64,000 bases of DNA from Eilatimonas milleporae. Its GTDB lineage: Bacteria; Pseudomonadota; Alphaproteobacteria; Sphingomonadales; Kordiimonadaceae. This document shows, one piece after another, positions 37,957-53,300 of the stretch. The stretch is taken from the NCBI RefSeq assembly GCF_003688555.1, contig NZ_REFR01000013.1, positions 124,001 to 188,000 on the forward strand. The letters run 5' to 3'. How positions within the stretch are numbered: position 1 is the first letter of the stretch; each line of letters starts with the position of its first letter. Both the position numbers and the translations under genes were made by a program. The notes beneath the pieces are model-generated. The model was given only the letters and a program-made list of their open reading frames with translations, ran no database searches and had not been told where the DNA came from.

Positions 37957-38573
37957 TTGAGCCTCTCCTCGAGTTGGGCGACGGCCGCCTTGGTCAGCAC
38001 CAGCGTGTCACGACGCAGAATGTCGTACACATTGGCGCCCTGGCTCGGCAGCACATCCACATTCGGCACATTCTGAACGGCCCGCTTGAACTGCGGGTTC
38101 ACCTCGGCGCCATCGATGAACAGCGCGTTGGTCAGGTTCAGCTTGCCGAGCTTTTCGACCAGTTCCTTGGTCTTGCCCTCTTTCAGTTCAGCCGTATCGA
38201 CAACGACCAGCTTGCCGTCGGCCTGCTTGGACGACAGCGCCGTTTTCAGGCCCAGCTTGCGGACCTTTTTCGGCAGATCGTGACCGTGATCGCGCGGGAT
38301 CGGGCCAAAGGCGCGGCCGCCGCCGACAAAGATGTTCGACCGGCGGGAGCCGTGACGGGCACCGCCGCCGCCTTTCTGGCGACCGAACTTCTTGCTGGTG
38401 CGCGCGATGTCGGAGCGGAACTTGACCGCATGGGTCCCGGCGCGGCGCTTGGCCAGCTGCCAGTTGACAACCCGGTGCAGAATGTCACTGCGCGGCGTCA
38501 CACCAAAGATGGTCTCGTCCAGCTCGATATCGCCGGCTTTTTTCGCGTCAAGTGTGAGAATATCGGCTTTCAT
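37953..38573 (-). CDS. rplD: 50S ribosomal protein L4
   Basis: A 206-residue protein that lines the exit tunnel and, in E. coli, represses the S10 operon. [20 protein letters not shown], the loop [19 protein letters not shown], and the C-terminal [19 protein letters not shown] are typical. It follows rplC by 5 nt. Confidence 0.97.
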   Translation of the reverse strand: MKADILTLDAKKAGDIELDETIFGVTPRSDILHRVVNWQLAKRRAGTHAVKFRSDIARTSKKFGRQKGGGGARHGSRRSNIFVGGGRAFGPIPRDHGHDLPKKVRKLGLKTALSSKQADGKLVVVDTAELKEGKTKELVEKLGKLNLTNALFIDGAEVNPQFKRAVQNVPNVDVLPSQGANVYDILRRDTLVLTKAAVAQLEERLK

Positions 38574-38578
38574 GGCAC

Positions 38579-39376
38579 TTACTCCTCACCCTTGTCGGCG
38601 TCAGTCGCCGGTGCGTCGGCCTGCGCAGCCTCAGCCGGGGCTTCGGCGGCTGCCTCGGCAGCAGCGTCATCAGCGGCCTGCTCAGGCGCGCCGGCTTTTT
38701 CCGGCATGCGGAAGGCCGCCGGGCTGGGCACGCTGTCAGGCAGAGCCTTTTTCACAGCGTCGGCGATCAGCACATAGGTCTCTTTCGCACCCGGTACACC
38801 GCCCTTGATCAGCAGCAGACCTTCCTCGGTGCGTGCCTCGACCACTTCCAGGCTCTGGATCGTGGTGCGGGCATCGCCCATGTGACCGGCCATTTTCTTG
38901 CCCTTGAAGACACGGCCCGGGTCCTGACACTGACCGGTGGAACCATGGCTCCGGTGCGAAATGGACACACCGTGCGAGGCCCGCAGACCGCCGAAATTGT
39001 GGCGCTTCATGCCACCGGCGAAGCCTTTACCCTTGCTGGTGCCGACCACGTCGACATACTGGCCGGGCACGAAATGGTCCGCCGTCAGCTCGGCGCCGAC
39101 ATCAACCAGCGCGTCTTCGCTCACACGGAATTCCGCCACCTTGCGCTTCGGCTCAACCTCGGCTTTGGCGAAATGGCCGCGCTCGGCCGCGCTGACCCGC
39201 TTGACCTTGGCCGTTCCGGCGCCCAGTTGCAGCGCCGTGTAGCCGTCCTTTTCAACCGTGCGCTGGGCGACAACCTGGCAGTTTTCCAGTTGCAGCACCG
39301 TCACGGGGACATGACGCCCGGCGTCGTTGAAGACGCGGGTCATGCCGAGTTTCTTTGCAATCAAACCTGTCCGCAT
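38579..39376 (-). CDS. rplC: 50S ribosomal protein L3 with a long acidic C-terminal tail
   Basis: A 265-residue protein from the ATG at 39376 ([16 protein letters not shown]); the frame extends into rpsJ but without a good start. The core contains [17 protein letters not shown] and [28 protein letters not shown]. After about residue 220, where most L3 proteins end, about 45 residues rich in Ala, Glu, Asp and Pro follow. It starts 4 nt after rpsJ. Confidence 0.97.
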   Translation of the reverse strand: MRTGLIAKKLGMTRVFNDAGRHVPVTVLQLENCQVVAQRTVEKDGYTALQLGAGTAKVKRVSAAERGHFAKAEVEPKRKVAEFRVSEDALVDVGAELTADHFVPGQYVDVVGTSKGKGFAGGMKRHNFGGLRASHGVSISHRSHGSTGQCQDPGRVFKGKKMAGHMGDARTTIQSLEVVEARTEEGLLLIKGGVPGAKETYVLIADAVKKALPDSVPSPAAFRMPEKAGAPEQAADDAAAEAAAEAPAEAAQADAPATDADKGEE

Positions 39377-39380
39377 GGCC

Positions 39381-39695
39381 TTACCCTTGCAGCTTGATCT
39401 CGACATCGACACCGGCCGCAAGGTCGAGCTTCATCAGCGCGTCGACGGTTTGCGGGGTCGGGTCAACGATGTCCAGTAGACGCTTGTGCGTCCGCATTTC
39501 GAACTGCTCACGGGACTTTTTATCTACGTGCGGCCCGCGCAGTACGGTGAACTTCTCAATCCGGGTCGGCATCGGGATCGGCCCACGCACCAGTGCGCCG
39601 GTGCGTTTGGCCGTATCGGCGATTTCACCGGTGGCCTGGTCCAGGACACGGTGATCAAAGGCCTTCAGCCGGATGCGAATATTTTGCGCTTCCAT
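39381..39695 (-). CDS. rpsJ: 30S ribosomal protein S10
   Basis: A 104-residue protein, also the NusE antitermination factor that contacts NusB and Nus[17 protein letters not shown] at the start, [20 protein letters not shown] and [13 protein letters not shown] are conserved. It heads the S10 operon part, 55 nt after the first tuf gene, with a hairpin terminator-like structure between them. Confidence 0.98.
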   Translation of the reverse strand: MEAQNIRIRLKAFDHRVLDQATGEIADTAKRTGALVRGPIPMPTRIEKFTVLRGPHVDKKSREQFEMRTHKRLLDIVDPTPQTVDALMKLDLAAGVDVEIKLQG

Positions 39696-39710
39696 GGTCT
39701 TTTACCCAAT

Positions 39711-39741
39711 CAAAAGGTGCCGTCTGAAACAGACGGCACCT
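39711..39741 (-). terminator. Hairpin between tuf and rpsJ
   Basis: Read on the minus strand, a 12-bp perfect stem (arms 39715-39726 and 39730-39741) with a 3-nt loop is followed by four T. It lies 9 nt past the tuf stop codon and 19 nt before rpsJ. The short T-run suggests partial termination or an RNA processing site rather than a full stop, and would separate str-operon from S10-operon output. Confidence 0.7.
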
Positions 39742-39750
39742 GAAATTCCA

Positions 39751-40941
<1,191 letters not shown>

Positions 40942-41002
40942 CCGTCTTACCTTTCTATCGGCCCCCGGTTTGCGGGGGTGCCATAGCTTTTGATTTTATG
41001 GG

Positions 41003-41018
41003 GGGGGGCGATCCCCCC
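41003..41018 (-). promoter_or_regulatory. G/C-run hairpin in the fusA-tuf gap
   Basis: Six G and six C (41003-41008 and 41013-41018) pair around a CGAT tetraloop, within a run of nine G. There is no T-run after it on the minus strand. It may stall polymerase or mark an mRNA processing point between fusA and tuf. Confidence 0.35.
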
Positions 41019-41054
41019 TCTTGGTTCTTGGCCGCCGGGCCTTGCCGTTTTGGC

Positions 41055-43133
<2,079 letters not shown>

Positions 43134-43158
43134 GACCTGGATCCTCAAACTACAGCAA

Positions 43159-43644
<486 letters not shown>

Positions 43645-43650
43645 TCACAC

Positions 43651-44022
43651 TTACTTCGGACGCTTCGCGCCGTATTTCGAACGACCCTGACGACGGTCGG
43701 ACACGCCCTGCGTATCCAGAACACCGCGCAGGATGTGATACCGCACACCCGGCAAATCCTTCACACGGCCGCCACGGATCAGCACGACGGAGTGTTCCTG
43801 CAGGTTGTGCCCCTCACCGGGGATGTAGCTCGTAACCTCGAAGCCGTTTGACAGACGCACACGGGCAACCTTCCGCAGGGCCGAGTTCGGCTTCTTCGGG
43901 GTTGTCGTGTAGACGCGCGTGCAAACACCACGTTTTTGCGGGCAGGCCTCCAGGGCCGGCACCTTGTTGCGTGCGAGCTGCGGCTTGCGCGGCTTGCGAA
44001 CCAACTGCTGAATGGTAGGCAT
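43651..44022 (-). CDS. rpsL: 30S ribosomal protein S12
   Basis: A 123-residue decoding-centre protein. It starts [20 protein letters not shown]. Lys43 (in [12 protein letters not shown]) and Lys88 (in [13 protein letters not shown]) are the unmutated residues whose changes give streptomycin resistance in other bacteria. It is the first gene of the str operon, with a clear promoter about 230 nt upstream. Confidence 0.99.
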   Translation of the reverse strand: MPTIQQLVRKPRKPQLARNKVPALEACPQKRGVCTRVYTTTPKKPNSALRKVARVRLSNGFEVTSYIPGEGHNLQEHSVVLIRGGRVKDLPGVRYHILRGVLDTQGVSDRRQGRSKYGAKRPK

Positions 44023-44550
44023 TCTCTATTCCTTGCCGTTTTTCTCTTCCACCATTACCCGGAAGCACCGTTTTGCCGCGCCGGATGCCCATCCATGGGA
44101 ATCACCGGCTTTGCATGCAGCAAAACCGCCACGTCCGGGGAAATAGCGCCCCGGCGAGGCTTTTGATACGTCCAAATGTGTTCTCTGTGCCGGTTACCGC
44201 GCTGCGTCTAGCTTGAACCCGCTACCACCAGCGCTTCCGGCGAGGTGCGCAATATATGGATGCGCCCCTGCCCCGTCAAGGCGAAAATCCGCCCTTTTCA
44301 GCCTGCGCAAGATTCAGTACGCCACAGGCAGCATGGCGCAATATTTCAAGTGTGTGACAGCGACTGATCGTATGAAGGTCAACTGAGACCAGCGTTAATT
44401 TCGCTACATATCTCAAAGGACAGTGGTCAAGCGCGGTTCTTGAAGCCTGTGGCCGATACCTGACCATGGACAAAGCAATCCGGGACGGCCACAACTCTAC
44501 AATCATAACTTTTAGACACTTCAATCACCTAAGCCACTGCAAGGACATTT
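44023..44550. other. Divergent intergenic region, rpsL / sulfotransferase-like gene
   Basis: About 530 bases with no credible gene. The rpsL-proximal half is GC-rich and holds the str promoter (44251-44279), leaving an untranslated leader of about 220 nt in which regulatory structure is possible. The other half is less GC-rich and should carry the promoter of the sulfotransferase-like gene, for which I found no clear boxes. Confidence 0.6.
44251..44279 (-). promoter_or_regulatory. Sigma-70-type promoter of the str operon
   Basis: On the minus strand, TTGACG (44274-44279) and TATATT (44251-44256) are separated by exactly 17 bp, five of six matches to each consensus box. It lies about 230 nt upstream of rpsL and points toward it. 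Confidence 0.85.
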
Positions 44551-45543
44551 ATGTCACATCGTACCGTTCTACATATCGGGATGCATAAGACCGGAACATC
44601 CGCAATCCAAAGGATATGTAACGATAACGCCCGCACACTTCTGGAAGCAGGCCTGTATTGGCCTGAAGAACGCCTGCCGGACAATCCTGATCAGCATAGC
44701 GATCTGGCGCGGTGGATACGTACCGGAAGCAGCGACCGGGCCATTGCATATTTTCAGCGCGCCAGAGACGCCGCCATGAATGCGAACGCCGAATGCCTGT
44801 TATTGTCCGGCGAGGGGTTCAGCAGGCTCAACAATGCACAAATTGCCCTTATCAAGGAAGCGCTAGAGGGCAGCGCCACTCAAATCGTCCTTTACGTCCG
44901 CAATGTCTATGACTTCCTGGCGAGTGTTATGAGCGAGCGGATGAAGCATGGGAATTTTTTCGGAAATGGCCGAAACGGGATGAAGCACATGCTCGGTTTG
45001 TTGAATTTTGATCGCATCATTACCGACTGGGAAAGTGTATTCGGCCAAGATAATGTCCGTGTATATCTTTACAAAGGCGGGAAGGAAAATATTGTCAGTC
45101 ATTTCCTTTCAGAATTACACGTCCCGCCGTCCGTCATTCAGACTTTCAAAGACGTTCGCATCAATCTTTCCCTGCCATTTTCCCTGATCATTTATCTGCA
45201 TATGACGGGCCTGTGCCCAGACACACAAAGCTTCCGCAAATGGGCACGCACATTTGCACAATCCGGTGCTGCAAAGGGCGGTTGGAGCCAGCAACAGATA
45301 AATTTCATCGACACTCTTGTTGATGCCAGTGACCTGTCTTTGGATCACCCGAAACTGGCGTCATTCAAAACGCATCTGCTTGAACTCCCCCAACCCACTT
45401 TGACGAATGAGGATATTGCATCACAAATCAATGTCCTATCCAGCATGGTTGGGCGGCAAGACATACCTCAAGAGAAAGACGCCAAATCCCCGGCACATGG
45501 CTGGCTGAAAAGAATTGGCGCATTCAATTCAAAATCAAGATGA
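44551..45543 (+). CDS. Sulfotransferase-like P-loop protein
   Basis: A 330-residue protein with AAGGA 5 nt before the ATG. The N-terminus VLHIGMHKTGTSAIQ is the 5'-phosphosulfate-binding P-loop of PAPS-dependent sulfotransferases, and QIVLYVRNVYDFLASVMSERM resembles the 3'-phosphate-binding block (Arg and Ser). Such enzymes sulfate glycans or other acceptors; the acceptor is unknown. The gene is less GC-rich than its neighbours and sits on the opposite strand between rpoC and rpsL, where relatives usually have rpoBC and str genes close together. This suggests insertion by transfer. Confidence 0.82.
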   Translation: MSHRTVLHIGMHKTGTSAIQRICNDNARTLLEAGLYWPEERLPDNPDQHSDLARWIRTGSSDRAIAYFQRARDAAMNANAECLLLSGEGFSRLNNAQIALIKEALEGSATQIVLYVRNVYDFLASVMSERMKHGNFFGNGRNGMKHMLGLLNFDRIITDWESVFGQDNVRVYLYKGGKENIVSHFLSELHVPPSVIQTFKDVRINLSLPFSLIIYLHMTGLCPDTQSFRKWARTFAQSGAAKGGWSQQQINFIDTLVDASDLSLDHPKLASFKTHLLELPQPTLTNEDIASQINVLSSMVGRQDIPQEKDAKSPAHGWLKRIGAFNSKSR

Positions 45544-45565
45544 ACGCTGGTTTCGGCTTGCAAGC

Positions 45566-45841
45566 TCAACCCGGCACATGCTCGATATGCTGCGAGATAA
45601 CAGCGCCATCCTGGTCATGCTCACAGGCCAGCGAGACGAGACTGCCGTCGGCAAACACCAGATTGGCGGATTGCAGAACCGGCACCCCTTCCTCCATTGA
45701 GGTACTGACCCGCGCCAGGTCTTTCAGCAAGTGGTCAACCAGCGCCTGCCGCTCCGGCGTGGCGCCCTCCAGACGCGAGATCAGATGAACGCACAGACGC
45801 AGTTCGACACTGGTGCCTTTTTTCACAGTGCTTACACTCAT
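45566..45841 (-). CDS. 91-residue orphan protein, unknown
   Basis: A small soluble protein with no signal peptide or membrane helix. It has a helical N-terminal half (VELRLCVHLISRLEGATPERQ, then ALVDHLLKDLARVSTSMEE) and a strand-like C-terminal half. I recognise no family. No clear Shine-Dalgarno sequence precedes the ATG, so the gene is probable rather than certain. It converges with the sulfotransferase-like gene (22 nt between stops) and lies downstream of the rpoC terminator. Confidence 0.55.
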   Translation of the reverse strand: MSVSTVKKGTSVELRLCVHLISRLEGATPERQALVDHLLKDLARVSTSMEEGVPVLQSANLVFADGSLVSLACEHDQDGAVISQHIEHVPG

Positions 45842-45940
45842 ATTATGGAGTTCAAGACAACTTCACCAAGGACCATATATACAGTCTGAACCAGCCAATA
45901 AAACCATAAATTAAATAATACTACCTATAAAAATTATATG

Positions 45941-45966
45941 AAAAAGGCCCGCCTGAGCGGGCCTTT
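45941..45966 (-). terminator. Rho-independent terminator after rpoC
   Basis: On the minus strand a 10-bp perfect stem (AAAGGCCCGC / GCGGGCCTTT) with a 4-nt loop is followed by T residues, beginning 37 nt past the rpoC stop. It closes the rplJL-rpoBC transcript. Confidence 0.92.
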
Positions 45967-46002
45967 CTATTTCGATTGTCGAAACGTTTATAACTGTCGT
46001 TT

Positions 46003-49000
46003 TCAGGCGCTCGCAGCTGTGCTTTCTTCGCCGCCCTCGGTTGCGGCGGCGAATTCCGCCTCGGCGGTGGAAAGGGCATCGGTTTTGGCATCGGACTGTG
46101 CTTCGGCGGCAATGACGTCCCGGCGGTGTGCCTCATGGCGCAGTTTGTCCATGACGGACCCGGTCCCGGCGGGGATCAGGCGACCCACGATCACGTTTTC
46201 CTTCAGGCCGACCAGCTTGTCCTTTTTACCGGCAACGGCGGCTTCGGTCAGAACCCGCGTCGTCTCCTGGAAGGATGCCGCCGATATAAAGCTGCGGGTT
46301 TGCAGGCTGGCTTTGGTAATCCCCAACAGAACCGGATTACCGCGTGCCGGCTCGCGCCCTTCGGCGATCAGCTTTTCATTGACCTCATCATACTCTTCAC
46401 GGTCCACCTGTTCACCCATCAGAAGGGTGCTGTCGCCGGAAGCGGTGACCTCAACTTTTTGCAGCATCTGGCGCACGATGACCTCGATGTGCTTGTCGTT
46501 GATCTTCACACCCTGCAGGCGGTAAACGTCCTGGATTTCCTGCACCAGATAAGCGGCCAGCGCTTCGACACCCATAACCTGAAGAATATCGTGCGGGGCC
46601 GGGTTGCCGTCGATGATGTAATCACCCTGGCGGACGAAATCGCCTTCCTGCACGGTGACGTGCTTGCCCTTGGGCACCAGATATTCAACCGGGTCACGCT
46701 CGGACCCGTCCGCGTCATGCTCGGTCGGGCGCAGGATGATGCGGCGTTTGTTCTTGTAGTCGCGGCCAAACTCAACAACACCGTCGATATCCGCGATCAC
46801 CGCATGGTCCTTGGGACGGCGGGCCTCGAACAGTTCCGCCACCCGCGGCAGACCACCGGTGATGTCCTTGGTCTTGGCGGCTTCGCGCGGGATCCGGGCG
46901 ATCACATCGCCGGCGGATACCTGATTGCCGTCCTCAACCGACAGAATGGCATCGACCGAAAGGTAATAGCGCGCCTCCGTCCCGTTGGCGAGCTGGACCA
47001 CCTCGTCGCTGTCATCGCGGAGCGTGATGCGCGGCTTCAGGTCCGTGCCCTTCGGCGCGGCGCGCCAGTCGCTGACCACTTTCGAGGTGATGCCCGTCGC
47101 CTCGTCGATCACTTCCTTGACCGAAATGCCTTCGATCATGTCGACAAGACGCACGACACCGGATTGCTCGGTGATGATGGGGATGGTGTAAGGGTCCCAT
47201 TCCGCCAGCTTCTCGCCCTTGACGACGGAATCGCCTTCATCCTTCATCAGATGCGCGCCGTAAGCCAGACGGTGCTTCGCCCGCTCGCGGCCCTCATCAT
47301 CGACAACGACGACTTCCATGTTGCGGCTCATCACCACTTTGCGGCCCTTGGAATCTTCCACCACATTGCGGTTTTCGATTTTCACCTGCCCGTCGGCGGA
47401 CGATTCAATCGCCGATTCCGCGTTCACCGTGGCCGCCCCGCCGATGTGAAAGGTCCGCATGGTCAGCTGCGTGCCCGGCTCACCGATCGACTGGGCGGCG
47501 ATGACGCCGACAGCCTCACCCATGTTCACGGGCGTGCCGCGCGCAAGATCACGGCCATAGCATTTGCCGCAGACGCCGCCCTTGGTTTCACAGGTCAGCA
47601 CGGACCGGATTTTCACCTCGGCGACACCCGCCGTCTCAATGGCGTCGGCTTCCACTTCATTGAGAAGCGTGCCGGCCTTGAACAGCACATCGCCGGTGAT
47701 CGGATCTTTCAGGTCCACGGCAAGACAGCGACCGAGAATACGCTCGCTCAACGGTACCAGAACATCGCCGCCCTCGGACACTTCCGTGATGGTGATGCCC
47801 TCTTCCGTACCGCAGTCTTCCTCGATGATGACGCAGTCCTGGCTGACATCGACCAGACGGCGCGTCAGATAGCCGGAGTTTGCGGTTTTCAGCGCCGTGT
47901 CGGCCAGACCCTTCCGCGCCCCGTGGGACGAGTTGAAGTATTCAAGAACGCTCAAGCCTTCCTTGAAGTTGGAAATGATCGGCGTCTCGATGATCTCGCC
48001 GGACGGCTTGGCCATCAGACCGCGCATGCCCGCAAGCTGCTTCATTTGCGCGGCAGACCCCCGCGCGCCCGAATGCGCCATCATGTAAATGGAATTCAGG
48101 TCGGTTTCGCGGCCCGCGTCGTCCTTGGAGGTCGCGGCCATGTCCTTCATCATGGCGTCGGCCACCTTGTCGGTGCACTGGGCCCAGGCATCGACGACCT
48201 TGTTGTACTTCTCGCCCTGGGTGATCAGACCGTCCTGATACTGCTCTTCATATTCCTTGACGAGCGTGCGCGTCTCATCCACCAGCGTCACCTTGGCGTC
48301 GGGGATGATCATGTCGTCCTTGCCGAAGGAAATACCGGCGCTGCAGGCGCGGCGGAAGCCCTCGCCCATGATGCCGTCGGCGAACAGGACCGTCGTTTTC
48401 TGACCGCAGTGGCGATAGACCACGTCAATCACCTCGGTGATTTCCTTCTTGGTCAGCTGACGATTGATCAGGCTGAACGGCACATGCGGATGCTTCGGCA
48501 GATGCTGCGCCAGCATCATGCGGCCCGGCGTGGTTTCCACGCGCTGTTCAACCGGACGCCCGCTTTTGTCCACCGTCTCGATCCGCGCGTGGATCTTGCT
48601 GTGCAACGTGATCGCCTTGTTGTCCAGGGCGAACTGGATTTCCTCCAGATTGGCGAAGGCCTTGCCCTCGCCCACATCGCCCTCGCGCAGACTGGTCATG
48701 TAATACAGGCCAAGGACGATATCCTGGCTGGGCACGATGATCGGCTTGCCGTTCGCCGGGCTGAGGATGTTGTTGGTGGACATCATCAGCACGCGGGCTT
48801 CCAGCTGCGCCTCGATCGACAGCGGCACGTGGACGGCCATCTGGTCACCGTCAAAGTCGGCGTTGAAGGCGGCACAGACCAGCGGGTGAAGCTGAATGGC
48901 CTTGCCTTCGATCAGAACCGGCTCAAACGCCTGAATGCCGAGACGGTGCAGCGTCGGCGCCCGGTTCAGCATCACCGGATGCTCGCGGATCACCTCGTCC

Positions 49001-50241
49001 AGAATGTCCCAGACCTCCCGGCGCTCCTTCTCGACCAGTTTTTTCGCCGCCTTGATGGTGGTGGCGATGCCCTTCTTGTCGAGACGCGAATAGATGAACG
49101 GCTTGAACAGTTCCAGCGCCATCTTTTTCGGCAGGCCGCACTGATGCAGCTTCAGCTCGGGGCCGACCACGATGACCGAACGGCCGGAATAGTCGACGCG
49201 CTTGCCAAGCAGGTTCTGACGGAAGCGGCCCTGCTTGCCCTTCAGCATGTCGCTGAGGGATTTCAGCGGACGCTTGTTGGCGCCGGTGATGGTACGGCCG
49301 CGGCGGCCATTGTCGAACAGCGCGTCAACAGCCTCCTGCAGCATGCGCTTCTCGTTCCGGATGATGATGTCCGGCGCGCGCAGCTCGATCAGCCGCTTCA
49401 GGCGGTTGTTCCGGTTGATGACCCGGCGGTACAGATCGTTCAGGTCGGATGTGGCGAAACGGCCGCCGTCCAGCGGCACCAGCGGACGCAGATCCGGCGG
49501 AATGACAGGGATGACCGTCAGGATCATCCATTCCGGACGGTTGCCGGACTCAAGGAAGCTCTCAATCACCTTCAGGCGCTTGACGATCTTTTTCGGTTTC
49601 AGCTCGGACTTGGTCTCGGCCAGTTCCTTCAGCAGCTTCTCGCGCTCGTCCTCAAGGTCGATCTGCTCCATCAGCTTGCGGATCGCCTCGGCGCCGATGC
49701 CTGCGGTGAAGCTGTCTTCGCCGTATTCATCCTGGGCGCGGTAGAAATCCTCCTCCGAGAGCAGCTGCATCTGGTTAAGCGGGGTCAGACCCGGCTCGAT
49801 CACCACATAGTTCTCGAAATAGAGAACGCGTTCCAGATCCTTCAGGGTCATGTCGAGCAGCAGACCGATACGGCTCGGCAGGGATTTCAGGAACCAGATG
49901 TGCGCGACCGGCGCGGCCAGATCGATATGGCCCATACGCTCGCGCCGCACCTTGGACAGCGTCACTTCCACACCGCATTTTTCGCAGATGACGCCCTTGT
50001 ACTTCATCCGCTTGTATTTGCCGCACAGGCACTCATAGTCCTTCACCGGGCCGAAAATACGGGCGCAGAACAGGCCGTCCCGCTCCGGTTTGAAGGTGCG
50101 GTAGTTGATGGTCTCAGGCTTCTTGATCTCGCCAAAAGACCATGAGCGGATACGCTCCGGCGACGCGATCGAAATCTGAATCTGGTCGAAGGTCTCCGGC
50201 TTCTGGCTCGGGTTGAAATATTTGGCGACTTCCTGGTTCAT
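46003..50241 (-). CDS. rpoC: DNA-directed RNA polymerase beta' subunit
   Basis: A 1,412-residue catalytic subunit. The N-terminal zinc site ([20 protein letters not shown]), the active-site Mg motif [12 protein letters not shown], the bridge-helix and trigger-loop regions, and the second Cys cluster ([13 protein letters not shown]) are intact. The C-terminus has an Ala/Glu-rich tail of about 30 residues. It follows rpoB by 136 nt. Confidence 0.99.
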   Translation of the reverse strand: MNQEVAKYFNPSQKPETFDQIQISIASPERIRSWSFGEIKKPETINYRTFKPERDGLFCARIFGPVKDYECLCGKYKRMKYKGVICEKCGVEVTLSKVRRERMGHIDLAAPVAHIWFLKSLPSRIGLLLDMTLKDLERVLYFENYVVIEPGLTPLNQMQLLSEEDFYRAQDEYGEDSFTAGIGAEAIRKLMEQIDLEDEREKLLKELAETKSELKPKKIVKRLKVIESFLESGNRPEWMILTVIPVIPPDLRPLVPLDGGRFATSDLNDLYRRVINRNNRLKRLIELRAPDIIIRNEKRMLQEAVDALFDNGRRGRTITGANKRPLKSLSDMLKGKQGRFRQNLLGKRVDYSGRSVIVVGPELKLHQCGLPKKMALELFKPFIYSRLDKKGIATTIKAAKKLVEKERREVWDILDEVIREHPVMLNRAPTLHRLGIQAFEPVLIEGKAIQLHPLVCAAFNADFDGDQMAVHVPLSIEAQLEARVLMMSTNNILSPANGKPIIVPSQDIVLGLYYMTSLREGDVGEGKAFANLEEIQFALDNKAITLHSKIHARIETVDKSGRPVEQRVETTPGRMMLAQHLPKHPHVPFSLINRQLTKKEITEVIDVVYRHCGQKTTVLFADGIMGEGFRRACSAGISFGKDDMIIPDAKVTLVDETRTLVKEYEEQYQDGLITQGEKYNKVVDAWAQCTDKVADAMMKDMAATSKDDAGRETDLNSIYMMAHSGARGSAAQMKQLAGMRGLMAKPSGEIIETPIISNFKEGLSVLEYFNSSHGARKGLADTALKTANSGYLTRRLVDVSQDCVIIEEDCGTEEGITITEVSEGGDVLVPLSERILGRCLAVDLKDPITGDVLFKAGTLLNEVEADAIETAGVAEVKIRSVLTCETKGGVCGKCYGRDLARGTPVNMGEAVGVIAAQSIGEPGTQLTMRTFHIGGAATVNAESAIESSADGQVKIENRNVVEDSKGRKVVMSRNMEVVVVDDEGRERAKHRLAYGAHLMKDEGDSVVKGEKLAEWDPYTIPIITEQSGVVRLVDMIEGISVKEVIDEATGITSKVVSDWRAAPKGTDLKPRITLRDDSDEVVQLANGTEARYYLSVDAILSVEDGNQVSAGDVIARIPREAAKTKDITGGLPRVAELFEARRPKDHAVIADIDGVVEFGRDYKNKRRIILRPTEHDADGSERDPVEYLVPKGKHVTVQEGDFVRQGDYIIDGNPAPHDILQVMGVEALAAYLVQEIQDVYRLQGVKINDKHIEVIVRQMLQKVEVTASGDSTLLMGEQVDREEYDEVNEKLIAEGREPARGNPVLLGITKASLQTRSFISAASFQETTRVLTEAAVAGKKDKLVGLKENVIVGRLIPAGTGSVMDKLRHEAHRRDVIAAEAQSDAKTDALSTAEAEFAAATEGGEESTAASA

Positions 50242-50377
50242 GTCCGGCGTCTTCCTTGTCGGTGGCGGTCCGGCTCTCCGGCTCCGCCGTCAAAACTGTC
50301 TCAACTCAGCACATGCATGCTGTTGCGCGGTGCGCCGGTCTTTCAAGGCCGGCGCGGCGCAAAGGCAGCAGCGACGG

Positions 50378-53300
50378 TCAGTCGCTGCCCGTAATCAGTT
50401 CCACATTCAGGCCCAGCGAGCGCATTTCCTTCACAAGCACGTTGAAGCTTTCCGGAATGCCCGCCTCAAAGGTGTCGTCTCCCTTGACAATGGCTTCATA
50501 AACCTTGGTCCGGCCGGCCACATCATCGGATTTGACCGTCAGCATTTCCTGCAGCGTGTAGGCGGCGCCATAGGCTTGCAGGGCCCAGACCTCCATCTCA
50601 CCGAAGCGCTGGCCGCCAAACTGCGCCTTACCGCCCAGCGGCTGCTGGGTGACAAGGCTATAGGGGCCGATCGACCGGGCGTGGATCTTGTCATCCACAA
50701 GGTGGTGCAGCTTCAGCATATAGATATAGCCCACCGTCACCTTGCGGTCGAATTGTTCGCCCGTCCGGCCGTCAAACAGGTTGACCTGGCCGGAACCGTC
50801 CAGCCCGGCCTCTTCCAGCATAGCACAGATATCGACTTCGGTCGCGCCGTCGAAAACCGGCGTGCCCATCGGAATACCATTTCGCAGGTTACCGGCCAGT
50901 TCGACAATCTGCCTGTCGTCCAGATCGGCCACCTCACGCTCATACTGATCGTCGCCGTAAACGATTTTCAGTTTGGAACGGATGCTGTCCAGCTGATCCT
51001 GACCATGGCGGTAGGCGTCCAGCATCTCGTCGATCTGACGGCCCAGGCCGCGCGAGGCCCAGCCCAGATGGGTTTCCAGAATCTGTCCCACATTCATGCG
51101 GCTCGGCACACCCAGCGGGTTCAGCACCACGTCAACCGGCGTGCCGTCCTCCAGGTGGGGCATATCCTCGATCGGCATGATGCGGGAGATCACCCCCTTG
51201 TTGCCGTGACGGCCGGCCATTTTATCGCCCGGCTGCAGCTTGCGCTTCACCGCGACGAAGACCTTGACCATCTTCAGAACGCCCGGCGGCAATTCATCAC
51301 CGCGTTGCAGCTTCTCGATCTTTTCGTCGAACCGGCGCTGCAGGGACGCCCGGCTTTCATCGAATTGCTTGCGCAGCGCTTCGATGTCCGCCATGGCGGC
51401 ATCGTCATCGACCGCCAGGTCCCACCACTGCAGCTTTTTCAGCTCGCCCAGGCCCTCATCGCTGATGACGGTACCTTTTTTCATCTCCTTGGTGCCGGCG
51501 GTGACGGTGCGGCCCATAAGCAGGGGCTGCAGGCGGCTGTAGATATTGCGCTCCAGAATGGTACGCTCATCCTCGCGGTCTTTCGTCAGGCGCTCGATTT
51601 CCTCGCGCTCGATGGTCAGCGCGCGCTCATCCTTGTCCACACCGTGGCGGTTGAACACACGCACTTCCACCACCGTGCCGACGACGCCCGGCGGCAGGCG
51701 CAGGCTGGTGTCACGCACGTCGGAGGCTTTCTCGCCGAAAATGGCGCGCAGAAGTTTTTCTTCCGGCGTCATCGGGCTTTCGCCCTTCGGCGTGATCTTG
51801 CCGACAAGGATATCGCCCGGATGCACCTCGGCACCGATATAGACGATCCCGGCTTCATCCAGATTGCGCAGGCCTTCCTCACCCACATTGGGAATGTCGC
51901 GGGTGATTTCCTCGGGGCCAAGCTTGGTATCGCGGGCCATCACCTCAAATTCTTCAATGTGGATCGAGGTGAAGACGTCCTCTTTCACGATCCGCTCGGA
52001 GATGAGGATGGAGTCCTCGAAATTATAGCCGTTCCAGGGCATGAAGGCGACGAGCGCATTCCGGCCGAGCGCCAGCTCGCCCAGATCGGTCGAGGGTCCG
52101 TCACAAATGATGTCCCCTTTCTGAATGGCATCGCCCACTTTCACCAGCGGGCGCTGGTTGATGCAGGTGTTCTGGTTGGAACGCTGGAATTTCTGCAGCG
52201 TGTAAATGTCCACACCCGACTTGCCGGGGTCCAGCTCTTCCGTTGCGCGGATCACGATCCGGGTGGCGTCCACCTGCTCCACCACGCCGGTCCGGCGGGC
52301 GGCGATGGCGGCACCGCTGTCGCTGGCAACCACTTTCTCCATGCCGGTCCCGACAAAGGGCGCTTCCGCTTTCACGAGCGGCACGGCCTGCCGTTGCATG
52401 TTGGAACCCATCAGTGCGCGGTTGGCGTCATCGTTCTCCAGGAAGGGGATCAGCGATGCGGCCACCGAGACAAGCTGTTTCGGCGAAACGTCCATCAGTT
52501 CGATATTGTCGCGGGTGGACATGACAAACTCGCCGGCCTGACGGCTGGACACCAGATCGTTCTGGAAAGCGTTTTCCTGCGTCAGCGGCGCATTGGCCTG
52601 CGCGACGGTGTATTTGCTTTCCTCCATTGCGGACAGATAAACGACATCGCCGCTTACCGTGCCGTCCAGCACCTTGCGATACGGGCTTTCGATAAAGCCG
52701 TATTTGTTGACCTGGGCATATGTGGCGAGCGAGTTGATCAGACCGATATTCGGGCCTTCCGGCGTCTCGATCGGACAGATACGGCCATAGTGGGTCGGGT
52801 GGACGTCGCGAACCTCGAAGCCCGCGCGCTCGCGCGTCAGACCGCCGGGGCCAAGCGCCGACAGGCGCCGCTTGTGCGTGATTTCCGACAGCGGGTTCGT
52901 CTGATCCATGAACTGGCTGAGCTGGCTGGACCCGAAAAACTCGCGCACGCTGGCCACAACCGGCTTGGCGTTGATCAGGTCATGCGGCATCACCGTATCG
53001 ATATCGACGGACGACATACGCTCACGGATCGCCCGCTCCATGCGCAGCAGGCCGATGCGATACTGATTTTCCATCAGCTCGCCAACGGACCGCACCCGGC
53101 GGTTGCCAAGGTGGTCGATATCGTCGATTTCACCGCGGCCGTCCTTCAACTGGACGAGCGTCTTGACCGTCTGCAGAATGTCCTGCTTGCGCAGCACACC
53201 GACGCTGTCGTCGCAGTCCAGGTTCAGACGCATATTCATCTTCACCCGGCCCACGTCGGACAGGTCGTACCGCTCGGAATCAAAGAACAGACCGTAGAAC

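Noticed and set aside
41000-41008. Run of nine G as a phase-variable tract
   Set aside because: It is in the gap between fusA and tuf, not in a coding region or clear promoter, and is better explained as one arm of a G/C hairpin.
44276-44524. 82-codon minus-strand frame upstream of the str promoter
   Set aside because: It overlaps the -35 box of the rpsL promoter, has no ribosome-binding site and no recognisable protein pattern.
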